The translations under genes were made by a program, and so were the position numbers. This document shows positions 13,590 to 24,300 of a stretch of DNA of 64,000 nt, one piece after another. The number at the start of each line of letters is the position of its first letter. Position 1 is the first letter of the stretch. This DNA is from Massilia sp. 9096 (GTDB taxonomy: Bacteria; Pseudomonadota; Gammaproteobacteria; Burkholderiales; Burkholderiaceae_D): NCBI RefSeq assembly GCF_000745265.1, contig NZ_JQNN01000001.1:4464001-4528000 (forward strand). The letters are read 5' to 3'. The notes below the pieces were generated by a model. The model was given only the letters and a program-made list of their open reading frames with translations. It had not been told where the DNA came from and made no database searches.

Positions 13590-16500
13590 CTAGCCTTTAT
13601 CAAAGTCGGCAAGTTCCTTGCCCATTGCAAGAGCATCGGTCAGCCACTTCGGTCGACGGCCTTTTCCACTCCAAGTATTGCCGTTCTCGTCAGCATATTT
13701 AGCCGGCCCATTGATAGCAGCCTTCGTTGCTGCCATCGACTTTCGGAAATCGGCCTGGGGCGCGGCGTCGATGCCTACGATACGCAAGAAGAGTGCTGGG
13801 TCCACAGCTTGCAACTCCAAGGCCTTTGCCTCGAGGATGCCAATCAGTCCTGCAAAGTCGACTTTTCCGCCCGTAGGGTTGTCCCAAGTCCGATGACGCT
13901 GAAGTACAACGACAAAAAAGCCAATCTTCGAGTCAAAGGACTGCATGTACTGTCCCTTCAGCTGCTCAGCCAAGGCCACAAGGTAGTCAGCCACCGTCCA
14001 ACGCTCGGACATCTTGAGTTCAACCGTAGCTCGCATCTGGCCAACCTGACACAGTACATCGCGCCGAGTTGCCGCCGGAAGGATTGGCTCGAGCGTCACG
14101 CCATAACGGCCGCTGCTAGCATGGTTCAGCTCACTCCCGAGTAGCGCTTGGAAGTCTTCCTCGAGGGCCAGGCCTTGAGTATCGGTTTTGATGTGCTCCA
14201 TGACCACTTGGTTGAAGAATCTCCGAAGGCTGAACTCGCCATGCTCGATGCCACGTTTCACCGTAAGCAAGTCGTTGTGCACAGCTTGAGCGAACTGGAT
14301 ATAGCTTGTCACCGGAGGCGAGAAATCGCGCTCGAACTTGGCGTAGTTCTGTTGTGTGACCGGAGCGACATACGCTTCCGCCTCTCGCATCTGAAATTGC
14401 AAGTGTTGAATGTACTTTGCATTCGCGCCCGTAGCCTTCCTTCGAAGCTCATCCAGCACCTCGTAGGCTGCTTGAGACTTGACACTCGAAATCGTGGGTA
14501 GGAGCGAGTCGCGAAGACGCTGAGCGTTGTCGCGGGCGCCAACGGTATACGCCAGCCCATCTTCGTGAGCAATGTCCTCGGATTCGCGGACGACGGTCAC
14601 TACCCACTCGTAGAGAGCTGAGAGTGCTTTCAGGCCTCCCATGCCTCTCTCCGCTGCAGCTCTCAAGCGACTTTGGCGGTCCTGGCCGATGTATGCGGCT
14701 AGGTCGAACATGAACTCCTCCGCTGCGCGCTGTTCGGATGTACGCCAGCGTTCCCAGTGCGCGCCGAAGGCTGAGGGGTAGTGCAACAGCCAGAACAGGC
14801 CCCATACGACCGCGTTTGAGCGTAGGCGCGTCATTTCATGGATGCGAGCCTCAAACTCACTGTGCGCCTTCTGGCCGGCATTCTCCGGCGAGGTAAGGGT
14901 CGCCGAGGTAGGCAGGGAGGCTCGAAACGCTGCGGACATGCGCGACCAAGCTTCGCCCTCGAAAGTGTTTTGGTCGGCACTCCCGCCGTGGCCAACTGCA
15001 CACGTCAGGGCACCTTCAAGGGCGTAGGAATCGACGCTAGCCGAGCCTGTTGCGAACGTCCATGCCGCGCCGGCCAAGCCGTACTGAACGGCTAGAGGCG
15101 CGTTAGGAAGGTGTCGAATCAATGCGTCAGCCTGGTCGGCCGACACCGCGCCGGCGTCTGCTGCAGCCAAGACTTTACGGAATTCCTCGAGCGCTGCCGC
15201 CTGATGCGCACGCACGACCGGCCAGAACCACTTCGGGTAGCCATTTATTTCAAATCGACCGTAGAAGAGAGCTTGTTTAACCTCGGCGTTGGACAGCGCC
15301 GGAAGCTTGGCTCCGTCCCCAAGGTCAAGATGAAGCCCCTGGAGGCCTGCGACTGTCACGTAGTACGTAGTGTTGCGCTCGGCCTCGTTAAATTCGGGGG
15401 CGCGCTTGCGCCAGATGGCGCTAAGTCCGGCGCGAGTAGCGCTCGCAAGCGCAGGGCCCGCCGCCGTTTCGAATGCCAAGAAGTCGCACTCGCCGTAGCG
15501 TGAGTTGTGACTTGTCTGGCTTAGCCACCCGGCAATCCAAGCAAGCGCATTCGTGTTCGAGCCGACTCTCAAACTATCAACTTGAGTCAACAGTGTAGCC
15601 TTTGAACGTTCGTCCAGCTCCAGCTTGTCTCGCTTCGCTTTCTGGGGGCGAGCAGCCGGCTTCTGCGCAGCAGCGTTCTCCTTGAGCGTGGTCACCAGTT
15701 CGGTGAATCCAGGCTCGGCAAGCGCCTCAACATCGCGGTCTTCCCAAGGCCAGTAGAGCCCGTGCGAAACAAATGTCCTCCAGATTCCGTCAGCAGTTCG
15801 GTCACTTTGAGCGATGACCCCTCGAAGTAGGTTCTGGCGAACGGCATCGGACAGCTTTAGCGCAGTGCGAAGCTCAGGCTGGTCGAAGCCTCCCAAGTGG
15901 AGCCTGCCGTGAGCCTGGTAGTACGTCAGGCATAGCTGGGTGGCGCGTTCGACAGGAAGGTTCTCGGCTCGAACAACGAGCGCAATCAACTCTCGAACAG
16001 CCTCCGCGAAATTGTCATACCGCTCGCTCTGCTCGTTACGCTTCGCCTCATAGTGCTTCACCATGTAGGACAATAACTCCTCGGTCAGCGCCGCGAGTTG
16101 CTCAGGGCTTGCGGCGTCTGCGACGTCGTGCGTAAGCGCCCAACTAAGGTTGAAGCCGCCCCCCTTGCGCATATACTGCTTGCTTGCCAGTTCAGCAATC
16201 GTCGTGGCATCAAATTTTTTCCACGCGAGCTCGCCAAGCAGAAGTCGAAGCGTCCGTTCTTCAAGGCGCGGACTCGCTTTCGCTGCATCGGCGAGTGCTT
16301 GGGCATCGTCATCCCGTCCGAGCGACATCAAATACACGAGTTGAGCTGAATTTCCTAACAGCTTCGCGTAACTGTTGCCATTCTCGGATAGAACCTTGTC
16401 GCGGAAGACGTCGAGATGGGCATAGGTAGCAATATCGAGAAGTGCGGTGCGCGCGTGCCAGTCAGAGCCAACGCTGTCGTAGGCCTCCAAAAGCGTCGGT

Positions 16501-18023
16501 TCAATTCCGGGCTTCGCGGCTTGCCAGTAGTTCTCCGCCGTCAAAGTGAACTGATTCCGTCCGAGCGTGTCGCCGAGAGTGCTTAGCCGCGCCAAGCTAC
16601 GCTTCAGCGCTGCGCTCGCGTCAGCCAAGGGAACTTGAGTACTTCGCAGGTCACCGAAGAATGCAACGGCTTGCGGTTCTACCTTCAACAATTCCAACCT
16701 GCAGTGAATGTTGAATGTGGCCAACCAGCCGGCGACATTCAGGTAAGCCCTATGTACTCCACACTCACCCGTCGCCGCCCGCCACGATAGCGCAACAATA
16801 AGTCTACGCGCGTCTTCGGGAGATTGAGCGAGTGTTGAGAGGCGCTTCGCAGCTAGGTAGGGGAGAAGTTGCTCAGGATACAGCTTGACCTGATGCTGTC
16901 CTGAATCGACGAACAGCCTCGAGCCAAGCAGATACGTTAGTGAACTCTCGGAAAGCAAGGAGCCTACGAGCGGCCGGCACGACAATACGCCATCCCGCAC
17001 CTTGAGAGCATCCGCTGCCAACTCCATGTTTGGCAACTGACAAACTGCCGAAGCTGCCGCGAGCTTCGCCACGGCCTCGTCCAAGCTCTTCGGGGAGGGC
17101 CGTCCAACCAGCGACTCGCGGTGGTCCGAGCGCTGCTGAGCCTGGACACCAGCAACCATCCGCTCAAACATGGAGGTTAGGTCGCTAGGCGGATTGGACA
17201 ATGGGTCGATGTAAGACAGTACGTCGAGACTTCCCGGGCCATCCGCGAGGTCATTTAGCCCGAAACGTCGTGCTGCATCCAGCAATGCCCTGCCGTCAGC
17301 GACGCCGTGCCGAATCTCGAGGTACAGCCTGGCGGCGTGGCTCAACAGAGGAAGCAACCTGTAGACCTTCAAGCGCTCCCTCGGGACGGTCATCGCTTTG
17401 ACGGTGCGGTCGGCATCGAACGCGGAGAGTCCCGCGCCCAGCGCATCAGTGGCATTCACTTCTTCTAACGTGTCGTCGGGCGACTCGTCCTTCGTGTCGC
17501 CCACATAGAGCGTTGTAGAAAGCTCTGCTTGAATAACCTCAAGAACAGATGGCGTTAGAGTGGCGGGGCGCGACGAGAGAATCCAGTTGACATCTACGCC
17601 AGCAGGTCCAACCGCCCTAGACACCCTACGAAGTGCGGTCTGAAGTCCGGACTCCCAACCCAATGCCGCCTCGTCCAGCGAATCAACGAACAGGTGCAGT
17701 CGTTCGGTGGCCGCGGCCTCCCATGCTCCGAACGCTTTGGCCTCGGCCGCTTCAAGAGCGATTTGAAAGTCGGGCTCTTCGAGAAGTTGATGAAGGGCAA
17801 CGAACACAGCATGCTTCCCTTCGTCACGAAGACGCTGGGCGCAAGCTCGCAGTTCCGTTGTTTTGCCGAAGTTGGCACGAGCTGTAATAATGGAGAACCG
17901 TCCGGCCAGAAGTTGCTCCCAGCTTAGGCGTCGGCGCCCCGTAATATCGAGAGCCAGAAGCTCCTCGACCGAGTACTTGGTCAAGAGTCCAAAATGTCGT
18001 TCTAGGTCAAGATATTCAGTCAT
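13590..18023 (-). CDS. Large P-loop NTPase with nuclease-like region and C-terminal H-NS domain (1477 aa)
   Basis: N-terminal P-loop NTPase: Walker A ARANFGKTTE (48-57, Gly1 replaced by Ala) and Walker B LFVDSLDEA (111-119), as in NACHT/STAND-like proteins. Residues of about 250-1250 are helical repeats. Near the C-terminus, RRDVLCQ (Asp1322) and VELKMSERWT (ELK 1335-1337) then KGQY and KIGFFVVVL fit a PD-(D/E)XK nuclease core. The last 39 residues (PAKYADENGNTWSGKGRR, then PKWLTDALAMGKELADF) match the H-NS C-terminal DNA-binding domain with its T-W-S-G-x-G-R-x-P loop. An inferred function is sensing of foreign (AT-rich) DNA by the H-NS domain and cleavage. It is divergent from hsdM. Confidence 0.85.
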   Translation of the reverse strand: MTEYLDLERHFGLLTKYSVEELLALDITGRRRLSWEQLLAGRFSIITARANFGKTTELRACAQRLRDEGKHAVFVALHQLLEEPDFQIALEAAEAKAFGAWEAAATERLHLFVDSLDEAALGWESGLQTALRRVSRAVGPAGVDVNWILSSRPATLTPSVLEVIQAELSTTLYVGDTKDESPDDTLEEVNATDALGAGLSAFDADRTVKAMTVPRERLKVYRLLPLLSHAARLYLEIRHGVADGRALLDAARRFGLNDLADGPGSLDVLSYIDPLSNPPSDLTSMFERMVAGVQAQQRSDHRESLVGRPSPKSLDEAVAKLAAASAVCQLPNMELAADALKVRDGVLSCRPLVGSLLSESSLTYLLGSRLFVDSGQHQVKLYPEQLLPYLAAKRLSTLAQSPEDARRLIVALSWRAATGECGVHRAYLNVAGWLATFNIHCRLELLKVEPQAVAFFGDLRSTQVPLADASAALKRSLARLSTLGDTLGRNQFTLTAENYWQAAKPGIEPTLLEAYDSVGSDWHARTALLDIATYAHLDVFRDKVLSENGNSYAKLLGNSAQLVYLMSLGRDDDAQALADAAKASPRLEERTLRLLLGELAWKKFDATTIAELASKQYMRKGGGFNLSWALTHDVADAASPEQLAALTEELLSYMVKHYEAKRNEQSERYDNFAEAVRELIALVVRAENLPVERATQLCLTYYQAHGRLHLGGFDQPELRTALKLSDAVRQNLLRGVIAQSDRTADGIWRTFVSHGLYWPWEDRDVEALAEPGFTELVTTLKENAAAQKPAARPQKAKRDKLELDERSKATLLTQVDSLRVGSNTNALAWIAGWLSQTSHNSRYGECDFLAFETAAGPALASATRAGLSAIWRKRAPEFNEAERNTTYYVTVAGLQGLHLDLGDGAKLPALSNAEVKQALFYGRFEINGYPKWFWPVVRAHQAAALEEFRKVLAAADAGAVSADQADALIRHLPNAPLAVQYGLAGAAWTFATGSASVDSYALEGALTCAVGHGGSADQNTFEGEAWSRMSAAFRASLPTSATLTSPENAGQKAHSEFEARIHEMTRLRSNAVVWGLFWLLHYPSAFGAHWERWRTSEQRAAEEFMFDLAAYIGQDRQSRLRAAAERGMGGLKALSALYEWVVTVVRESEDIAHEDGLAYTVGARDNAQRLRDSLLPTISSVKSQAAYEVLDELRRKATGANAKYIQHLQFQMREAEAYVAPVTQQNYAKFERDFSPPVTSYIQFAQAVHNDLLTVKRGIEHGEFSLRRFFNQVVMEHIKTDTQGLALEEDFQALLGSELNHASSGRYGVTLEPILPAATRRDVLCQVGQMRATVELKMSERWTVADYLVALAEQLKGQYMQSFDSKIGFFVVVLQRHRTWDNPTGGKVDFAGLIGILEAKALELQAVDPALFLRIVGIDAAPQADFRKSMAATKAAINGPAKYADENGNTWSGKGRRPKWLTDALAMGKELADFDKG

Positions 18024-18415
18024 CTTACGGGCAGCTTAGTCAGATATTTCTTCGTTATCGCCGGGTAGGCCGAGTTTGGCAACCACAAGTTGCTCATGGG
18101 CTGCATCGGTACTTCTTCTAGGTTGCTTATACTAAATTATCGACATCAAGACCTTTTACAGAGCGCTAGCATTTCGGCTCGGCAAGAGGCATGATACGGC
18201 GTCGTCAACAATTGAGATGCTCTATTTGGATGTCTCGGCATCCCACTCCTGGAGCAGCGAACAGGCTCAGGACATGGTCCAAGCTACAATCACAGTTGTC
18301 ATAAAAGCTATTTTATGACAGGAACAACTCCTTCTCTTGCGAAGCCATTTGTTGAAAAAATTCAATGACAGGCTTCTGCCCTTCGTAAAGTTCGTTTTCG
18401 TGACTAATACCTACA
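18024..18415. other. Divergent intergenic region before hsdM
   Basis: About 390 bp without a gene, holding promoters for the large NTPase (leftward) and hsdM (rightward). The one clear structure is the inverted repeat at 18298-18319. Confidence 0.6.
18298..18319. promoter_or_regulatory. Perfect 9-bp inverted repeat upstream of hsdM
   Basis: GTCATAAAA-GCTA-TTTTATGAC, about 100 bp before the hsdM ATG. Candidate operator controlling the restriction system or the divergent NTPase gene. Confidence 0.55.
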
Positions 18416-20017
18416 ATGAGCATTAAACTATCCCTCGAAGCCCTTGAGACTTGGCTTTGGGAATCCGCTAACATCCTCCGCGGTTCGATTGACTCATCTG
18501 ACTTCAAGAACTACATCTTCGGCCTACTGTTCCTGAAGCGTTTCAACGACGTGTTCGAAGAGCGCATCGCGCAGTTGGTGAAGGACGAGAGCTTGACCGG
18601 CAAGGAGGCCGAGGAAGAAGTCCAGGATAAATGGGGACACTTCCCCATCAGCGCGCGCTGGCACGAACTGATTGCCCGTACCGAGAACATCGGCGAGGCG
18701 CTGGACAAAGCCTTTGCCACCATCGAGGCCAACAACCCCGAACTGCAGCATGTGCTGACTGCTACTCAGTATGGCGACAAGCGCGTGCTATCCGACGCCA
18801 CCCTGCAGCGGCTGCTGCGCCATTTCAACCAGTACAAACTTGGTAACGCCGACCTGTACAAGGCAGACATGCTGGGGGACGCCTACGAGTACCTTATCAA
18901 ACAGTTTGCCGATGACGCCGGCAAGAAGGGCGGCGAGTTTTACACTCCTAAGGCTGTAGTGCAACTGGTTGTCGAACTCATCGACCCGCAACCGGGTCAT
19001 TCCGTATATGACCCGACCTGCGGCAGTGGCGGCATGCTCGTGGAAAGCGCGCATCATGTTGCCAATCTGCCCGACGGCACCATCATGGGCAAGCCAAATG
19101 TCCTGCTATTTGGCCAGGAGAAAAACCTTGGCACCTGGGCCATCGCCAAGCTGAATCTCTACCTGCACAATATGCGCGCCGAGATTGAGCGCGGCGATAC
19201 GCTAGTCGAACCCAAGCACCTGGATGGCGATTACGTCAAGACCTTTGACCGCGTCATTGCGAATCCGCCGTTCTCGGCCAAGTCTTGGTGGGCGCCGCTG
19301 GAACTAGCTAATGAAGCCGAGCAGGACAGCGACAAGAAGCCCAAGGCACCCAACTACAAACAGGTCAGTGACCCGTACGGACGCTTTGTTTATGGCATCC
19401 CGCCGCGCGGTTATGCAGACCTCGCTTTTGCCCAGCACATGCTGGCCAGCCTGAAGGCCGACGGCCGTATGGGTATCATTCTGCCGCATGGCGTGCTGTT
19501 CCGTAGCGGCGAAGAAGGTAAGATTCGCGAAGGCCTCCTGTTCGGCACCGATACCGCGAGCGGCAACCAGCCAGGTGACCTGATTGAGGCCATCGTGGGG
19601 CTGCCGTCGGCCCTGTTCTACAACACCGGCATCCCGGCCTGCGTGCTGATTCTGAACAAGCAGAAGCCGGCCGCTCTCAAGGGCAAAATCATCATCATTG
19701 ACGCCAGCCGTGAATGCTCGAAAGGTAAAGTTCAGAATAGCTTACGTCCTGAAGACATCAACCGCATTGTCGGCGTGCACAAGTCCGCGTTTGAGCACTT
19801 AACCAACGTTGATAACTACTGCCGGGTGGTAACGTTAGAAGAAATTCGCAGTAACGACGGTAACCTGAATATCGCGCGCTACATCGACAACGGTGAGACC
19901 GAAGAAATTGTCGATGTCGCCGCCACATTGAGCCAGCTAGCGATATTGACTGAGGATGAGGCACGGATTGATGCGAGGCTGAATCGATATCTGGTGGAAT
20001 TAGGTTTCGGCACATAA
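18416..20017 (+). CDS. hsdM: Type I restriction-modification methyltransferase subunit
   Basis: 533 aa. HsdM adds methyl groups to adenine in the recognition sequence chosen by HsdS. Visible motifs: the N-terminal helical domain (LETWLWESANILRGSIDSSD, FLKRFNDVF), GGEFYTPK (about 165), the SAM-binding DPTCGSGGM (about 198-206) and the catalytic NPPF (about 283). ATG 18416 starts just after a short leader. hsdS follows after 4 bp and hsdR overlaps hsdS, so hsdMSR is one operon. Confidence 0.97.
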   Translation: MSIKLSLEALETWLWESANILRGSIDSSDFKNYIFGLLFLKRFNDVFEERIAQLVKDESLTGKEAEEEVQDKWGHFPISARWHELIARTENIGEALDKAFATIEANNPELQHVLTATQYGDKRVLSDATLQRLLRHFNQYKLGNADLYKADMLGDAYEYLIKQFADDAGKKGGEFYTPKAVVQLVVELIDPQPGHSVYDPTCGSGGMLVESAHHVANLPDGTIMGKPNVLLFGQEKNLGTWAIAKLNLYLHNMRAEIERGDTLVEPKHLDGDYVKTFDRVIANPPFSAKSWWAPLELANEAEQDSDKKPKAPNYKQVSDPYGRFVYGIPPRGYADLAFAQHMLASLKADGRMGIILPHGVLFRSGEEGKIREGLLFGTDTASGNQPGDLIEAIVGLPSALFYNTGIPACVLILNKQKPAALKGKIIIIDASRECSKGKVQNSLRPEDINRIVGVHKSAFEHLTNVDNYCRVVTLEEIRSNDGNLNIARYIDNGETEEIVDVAATLSQLAILTEDEARIDARLNRYLVELGFGT

Positions 20018-20021
20018 ACGT

Positions 20022-21284
20022 ATGAGCGCGTCAATGAAACTAGAGCATCAGAATCTTCTATTAGGTTGGGAGATGAAATCGATTGGTGACGTTTTGAGTG
20101 TCGTAGAACGTCCAATAAAAATGGTTGACGGCCATCAATACCGCCGGGTTACTGTAAAGCGCCGCCACGGTGGAATAGAGCTTCGAGACGTACAGGCGGG
20201 TGCCGACATCAAGGTAAAGAATCAATATTTGATAAAAGCTGGCGACTTTTTGGTTTCGGAACGACAAATCGTTCACGGTGCATGCGGTATCGTACCGAAA
20301 AACTTGGAGGGTGCACTTGTTTCAAATGAGTATCTTGTACTCGAATCCAATAGCGGTTTCAGCACTCGTTACTTTAATTATCTAGTTCAACTCCAAGATT
20401 ACGCAAAATTATTTGTTCTTTGCAGTCAGGGTGTCGACATCGAAAAGTTTCTTTTTAAGCCTAAAGACTGGCTTAAAAAGAAAATTCCGATTCCTCCTCG
20501 CTTGGAGCAAGACAAAATCGTGGCTATCCTCACCGCTGTTGACGACAAGCTTGACGTCATCGCGCGCCAGATTAAAGCCACTCAGACCATCAAGCAAGGC
20601 CTGATGCAAGCGCTGTTCGACCGGAGCGACAATACCCTACATGCCAACGACTGGTCTTTAGTGCCGTTGAGTGAGGTAGCCGAAGTTCGAACTGGCGTTG
20701 CTAAAGGCAAGAAGGGATTGAAAGAGCCAATTGAATTACCGTACCTGCGCGTTGCAAATGTTCAAGACGGTCATATTGACCTCTGTGAGGTCAAAACCAT
20801 TGAGATTGAGGCAACCCAAGTTGAACGATATGCACTACAGCCCGGTGATGTGTTGATGACGGAAGGCGGAGACATTGACAAGTTAGGTCGCGGGGGGGTG
20901 TGGGAAGGTCAGGTTTCCCCGTGTCTTCATCAGAATCACGTCTTCGCAGTACGCCCAGCCCCCACCAAGCTTAATTCTTATTACCTGGCGGCGTTGGCTT
21001 CGAGTAATTATGGTCGTCAATACTTCTTGTCCTGTGCAAAGCGTACCACTAACCTAGCCAGTATAAACTCATCGCAACTCAAGGCGTTCCCAGTTCTCCT
21101 GCCATCGTTGGCGATTCAGGAAAAGATTGCCAAGGTAGTTGATGCAATCAACGCAAAAATCATCGTATTGGAAGAAAAGCAGGCCGTTTACCGAAATCTC
21201 AAGCGCGGCCTAATGCAAAAGCTGTTAACAGGCGAGTGGCGAGTAACGCTGGATACGCAGCAAGAAGTGGCCCTTGCGGCCTGA
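20022..21284 (+). CDS. hsdS: Type I restriction specificity subunit
   Basis: 420 aa, usual length. Two target-recognition domains (about 15-150 and 215-350) alternate with conserved helical spacers: PPRLEQDKIVAILTAVDDKL with QGLMQALF in the centre, and LPSLAIQEKIAKVVDAINAK with LKRGLMQKLLTGEWRV at the end. It sets the DNA sequence methylated and restricted by the complex. The target cannot be read from the sequence. It begins 4 bp after hsdM. Confidence 0.95.
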   Translation: MSASMKLEHQNLLLGWEMKSIGDVLSVVERPIKMVDGHQYRRVTVKRRHGGIELRDVQAGADIKVKNQYLIKAGDFLVSERQIVHGACGIVPKNLEGALVSNEYLVLESNSGFSTRYFNYLVQLQDYAKLFVLCSQGVDIEKFLFKPKDWLKKKIPIPPRLEQDKIVAILTAVDDKLDVIARQIKATQTIKQGLMQALFDRSDNTLHANDWSLVPLSEVAEVRTGVAKGKKGLKEPIELPYLRVANVQDGHIDLCEVKTIEIEATQVERYALQPGDVLMTEGGDIDKLGRGGVWEGQVSPCLHQNHVFAVRPAPTKLNSYYLAALASSNYGRQYFLSCAKRTTNLASINSSQLKAFPVLLPSLAIQEKIAKVVDAINAKIIVLEEKQAVYRNLKRGLMQKLLTGEWRVTLDTQQEVALAA

Positions 21285-21322
21285 CCGATAAAGCGAAGAA
21301 GACATACCGAAAGGATGCACCC

Positions 21323-24300
21323 ATGGGGGCTGCAGAAAAGACCGGCGTCGAAATCCCGGCCATCGAGTCGCTGGTGAGGCTGGGCTACACTCATCTCTCC
21401 AGCAACCAGGTTCAGGTTGAACACCGCCACCTTGCCCCCATCCTGGAAAAAATTCTGCGGCCCAGGCTGCTGAGTTTGAATCCATGGCTGCGCACCGCCC
21501 CGGGTAGCGTGGGTGCGGCACTGATTGAGCTACGCAAGCGTGTGAACGATGACCTGCTGCCCGCGAACAAGGCATTCTGGGAGCAGGCCGTGCATCGTGC
21601 CGACATCCAGGTCAAGGATATCGAGGGCAAGCTGCGCAGCGTACGTTTCTTCGATGCGACCACGGCAGCCAATAACGACTTTCACGTAGTCGACCAGTAC
21701 GTCGGCAAAAATGCCGACGGCGACCTGTTTCGGCCCGACCTGCTGTTGTTCGTCAATGGTCTACCGCTAGCCATTATCGAATGCAAGGCCAGCCACCATC
21801 GGCTGGACGAAGCATTGGCACAACTGGACGGCTACCAGGCCAGTTTTCCTTCACATTTCGTATTCAATCAGGTCTGCGTGGCCCTGAACCGGCGCGAGGG
21901 TTTGTACGGCGCCATCCTCACCAAGCCAGCGTTCTATGCACATTACAAGTTGCAGGACACCGAACTGGCAGCGGTGTCCCATGTGCTAGGGACAGCCCCA
22001 AGCGTACAAGACCAGTTGCTGTGGGCATTGTTTGAGCCGAGCCGTTTTCTAGAGCTGGTGACCCATTTTGTGCTGTTCGAAACACGCGACGGCAAGACGG
22101 TCAAGAAGCTGCCGCGCTATCAACAGTGGCGCGCGGTGCGCAAAACCATCGGGCGGCTGACGGCTCAAAAGCCTGTCGGCGGAGTGGTGTGGCACACGCA
22201 GGGCAGCGGTAAATCGCTGACCATGGCGCTGCTGGCTCGGATGTTGCGGGCCGATAGCACAGGATTGAACAACCCTACCGTGCTGGTGCTCACCGACCGC
22301 AAGGACCTCGACAAGCAAATCTTCGATACCTTCCATGCGGTCGGCATCAAGGCGATTCAGGCCGTGTCAGTCGATGGTCTGGTCAAGTTGCTGGGCAATG
22401 ATTACGGCAGTGTATTCACCAGTACGGTGCAGAAGTTCCAGGAGAACGAACAGTCGGATGCCTCGGCCGATGTCCCTTCGGATGCGGGGGCTACTACCCT
22501 GGAAGCGACTCGACACCGACGCATACGTGAGGGTAAGGACTTCTTCATGGTCGAGGAGCGCAATATCTGCTTTGGCAAGTTTGACAATGACGGGGTGATG
22601 CTCGACGCCTGCTGGGAAGAAACCAGTAGGGAGCAGGTCAACTTTCGCGTACTGAGCACGAAGCCGAATTTTTATGTGCTGGTCGACGAAGCGCACCGCA
22701 GCCAGTATGACTTCCTGGCCGCATTCATGCGGGCCAGTCTGCCTAACGCTAAATTCATCGCCTTCACTGGCACGCCACTGCTGAATGACGACAAGCACAC
22801 GCTGGCCGAGTTTGGCGGTGACGCGTATATCGATGAGTACCGCTTGCACGAGGCGGTGGCTGATGGCGCGACCTTACCAATCAAGTATCAGGACGCCTGG
22901 GTAGACTTGACTCCCGATGCGCAGCTTGACCAAGCGTTCAAAGACCAATTCGATAAAGAAGCGGAAGGTCGTCAGCAAGCCCTCAAGAAAGCCTTGCTGG
23001 CCCGCTGGCGGCAGGCCGGCGACCGCATGGAACAGGTCGCAGCCCATCTGGCGGAACACTTCGTCGCCAACGTACAGGCGAAGGGGCTGAAGGCCATGCT
23101 CGTCTGCGACGGCCGCGATATGGCGGTGCATTACAAGGACTTGCTCGACGGCTTGATGAAAGAGCGGAAAGCCAACGGCCTTCCGACCTTCGAAAGCCGA
23201 GTGGTCATCTCGCTGGCCAGCGTAACAGCGTCACGCACCGGCTTGTCGGTGCAGGAAGCCGCCGCTGAGTACAAGCTGGACCGGGACCAGATTCAGACTA
23301 TCGAAGAACGCATCAGAAGCGAATTGCTCGCCGGCAAATCGCCGGTCGCCGTGCCCACAGAACAAGTGGCGAACTTCGTCAGCAAGCTGTTCCCGCTGCC
23401 TTATGGCGACGAGACCAAGGGCCGGGACGGCCAACCCCACGCCAACAATGTGGGCCTCATCATCGTCTCCGATATGCTGCTGACCGGCTGGGACGCGCCG
23501 ATTGTCGGCACCATGTATCTCGACAAGCCACTCAAGGAACACACGCTGCTGCAGGCGATTGCCCGGGTCAACCGTACCATGGCAGGCAAGAATGCGGGCT
23601 ATATCGTCGACTATCATGGAGTGGTGGAACACCTTGACCATGCACTGAAAATCTACGGTGGTGAAGTGCAGCCAGCCCAGGTGTGGGAAGGAGTCGAAAG
23701 CGAATTGCCCAAGCTGCAAGCGACACTCGACCGCATTCTGAAGCTGCTGCCGAAGAAGCACGACCCAGTCCGACAACGCGAGGATTACAAGGATGACGCC
23801 GAGCGTTTCCTTGACCCGACCAGCAGGCTCGATGCCGTGGAAGACTTCCTGGAATTGGCCAAGCAGTTCAACCGCAGCATCGACATTATCTTGCCCGATG
23901 TACGTGGCGTGCCCTTCAAGCCGTACTTCACGCTGTTCGCGGAAATCCGCCTCATGCTGCGTGACAAGCTGCCCGGCAACACCTATCGAGACCGCATCAC
24001 GAAGCTTGAATCCGCGCTGCTGCAGCAACTTCTGGACGATTACATCGTCGCCAGCCCGGCCAAGAGCCTGCTGGGTAAAGAGGTGTCGATTCTGGATGCC
24101 AGCGACATGGCGCGCTTGCGGAAGTTGGCCAGCCCGGGCAGCCAGGCGCTGGTGATGAAAAACCAGCTGAAGCACACCATTGTCACTGGCAGGGACAAAG
24201 ACCCGGCCTTCTTCGACAAGTTGGCCGAGGAACTGGAAAAGTTGCTGGCCGAAGAAGAAGCGGGCCGTATCAGTCAGGCTCAGTTCTTGGAGCAGCTCGA

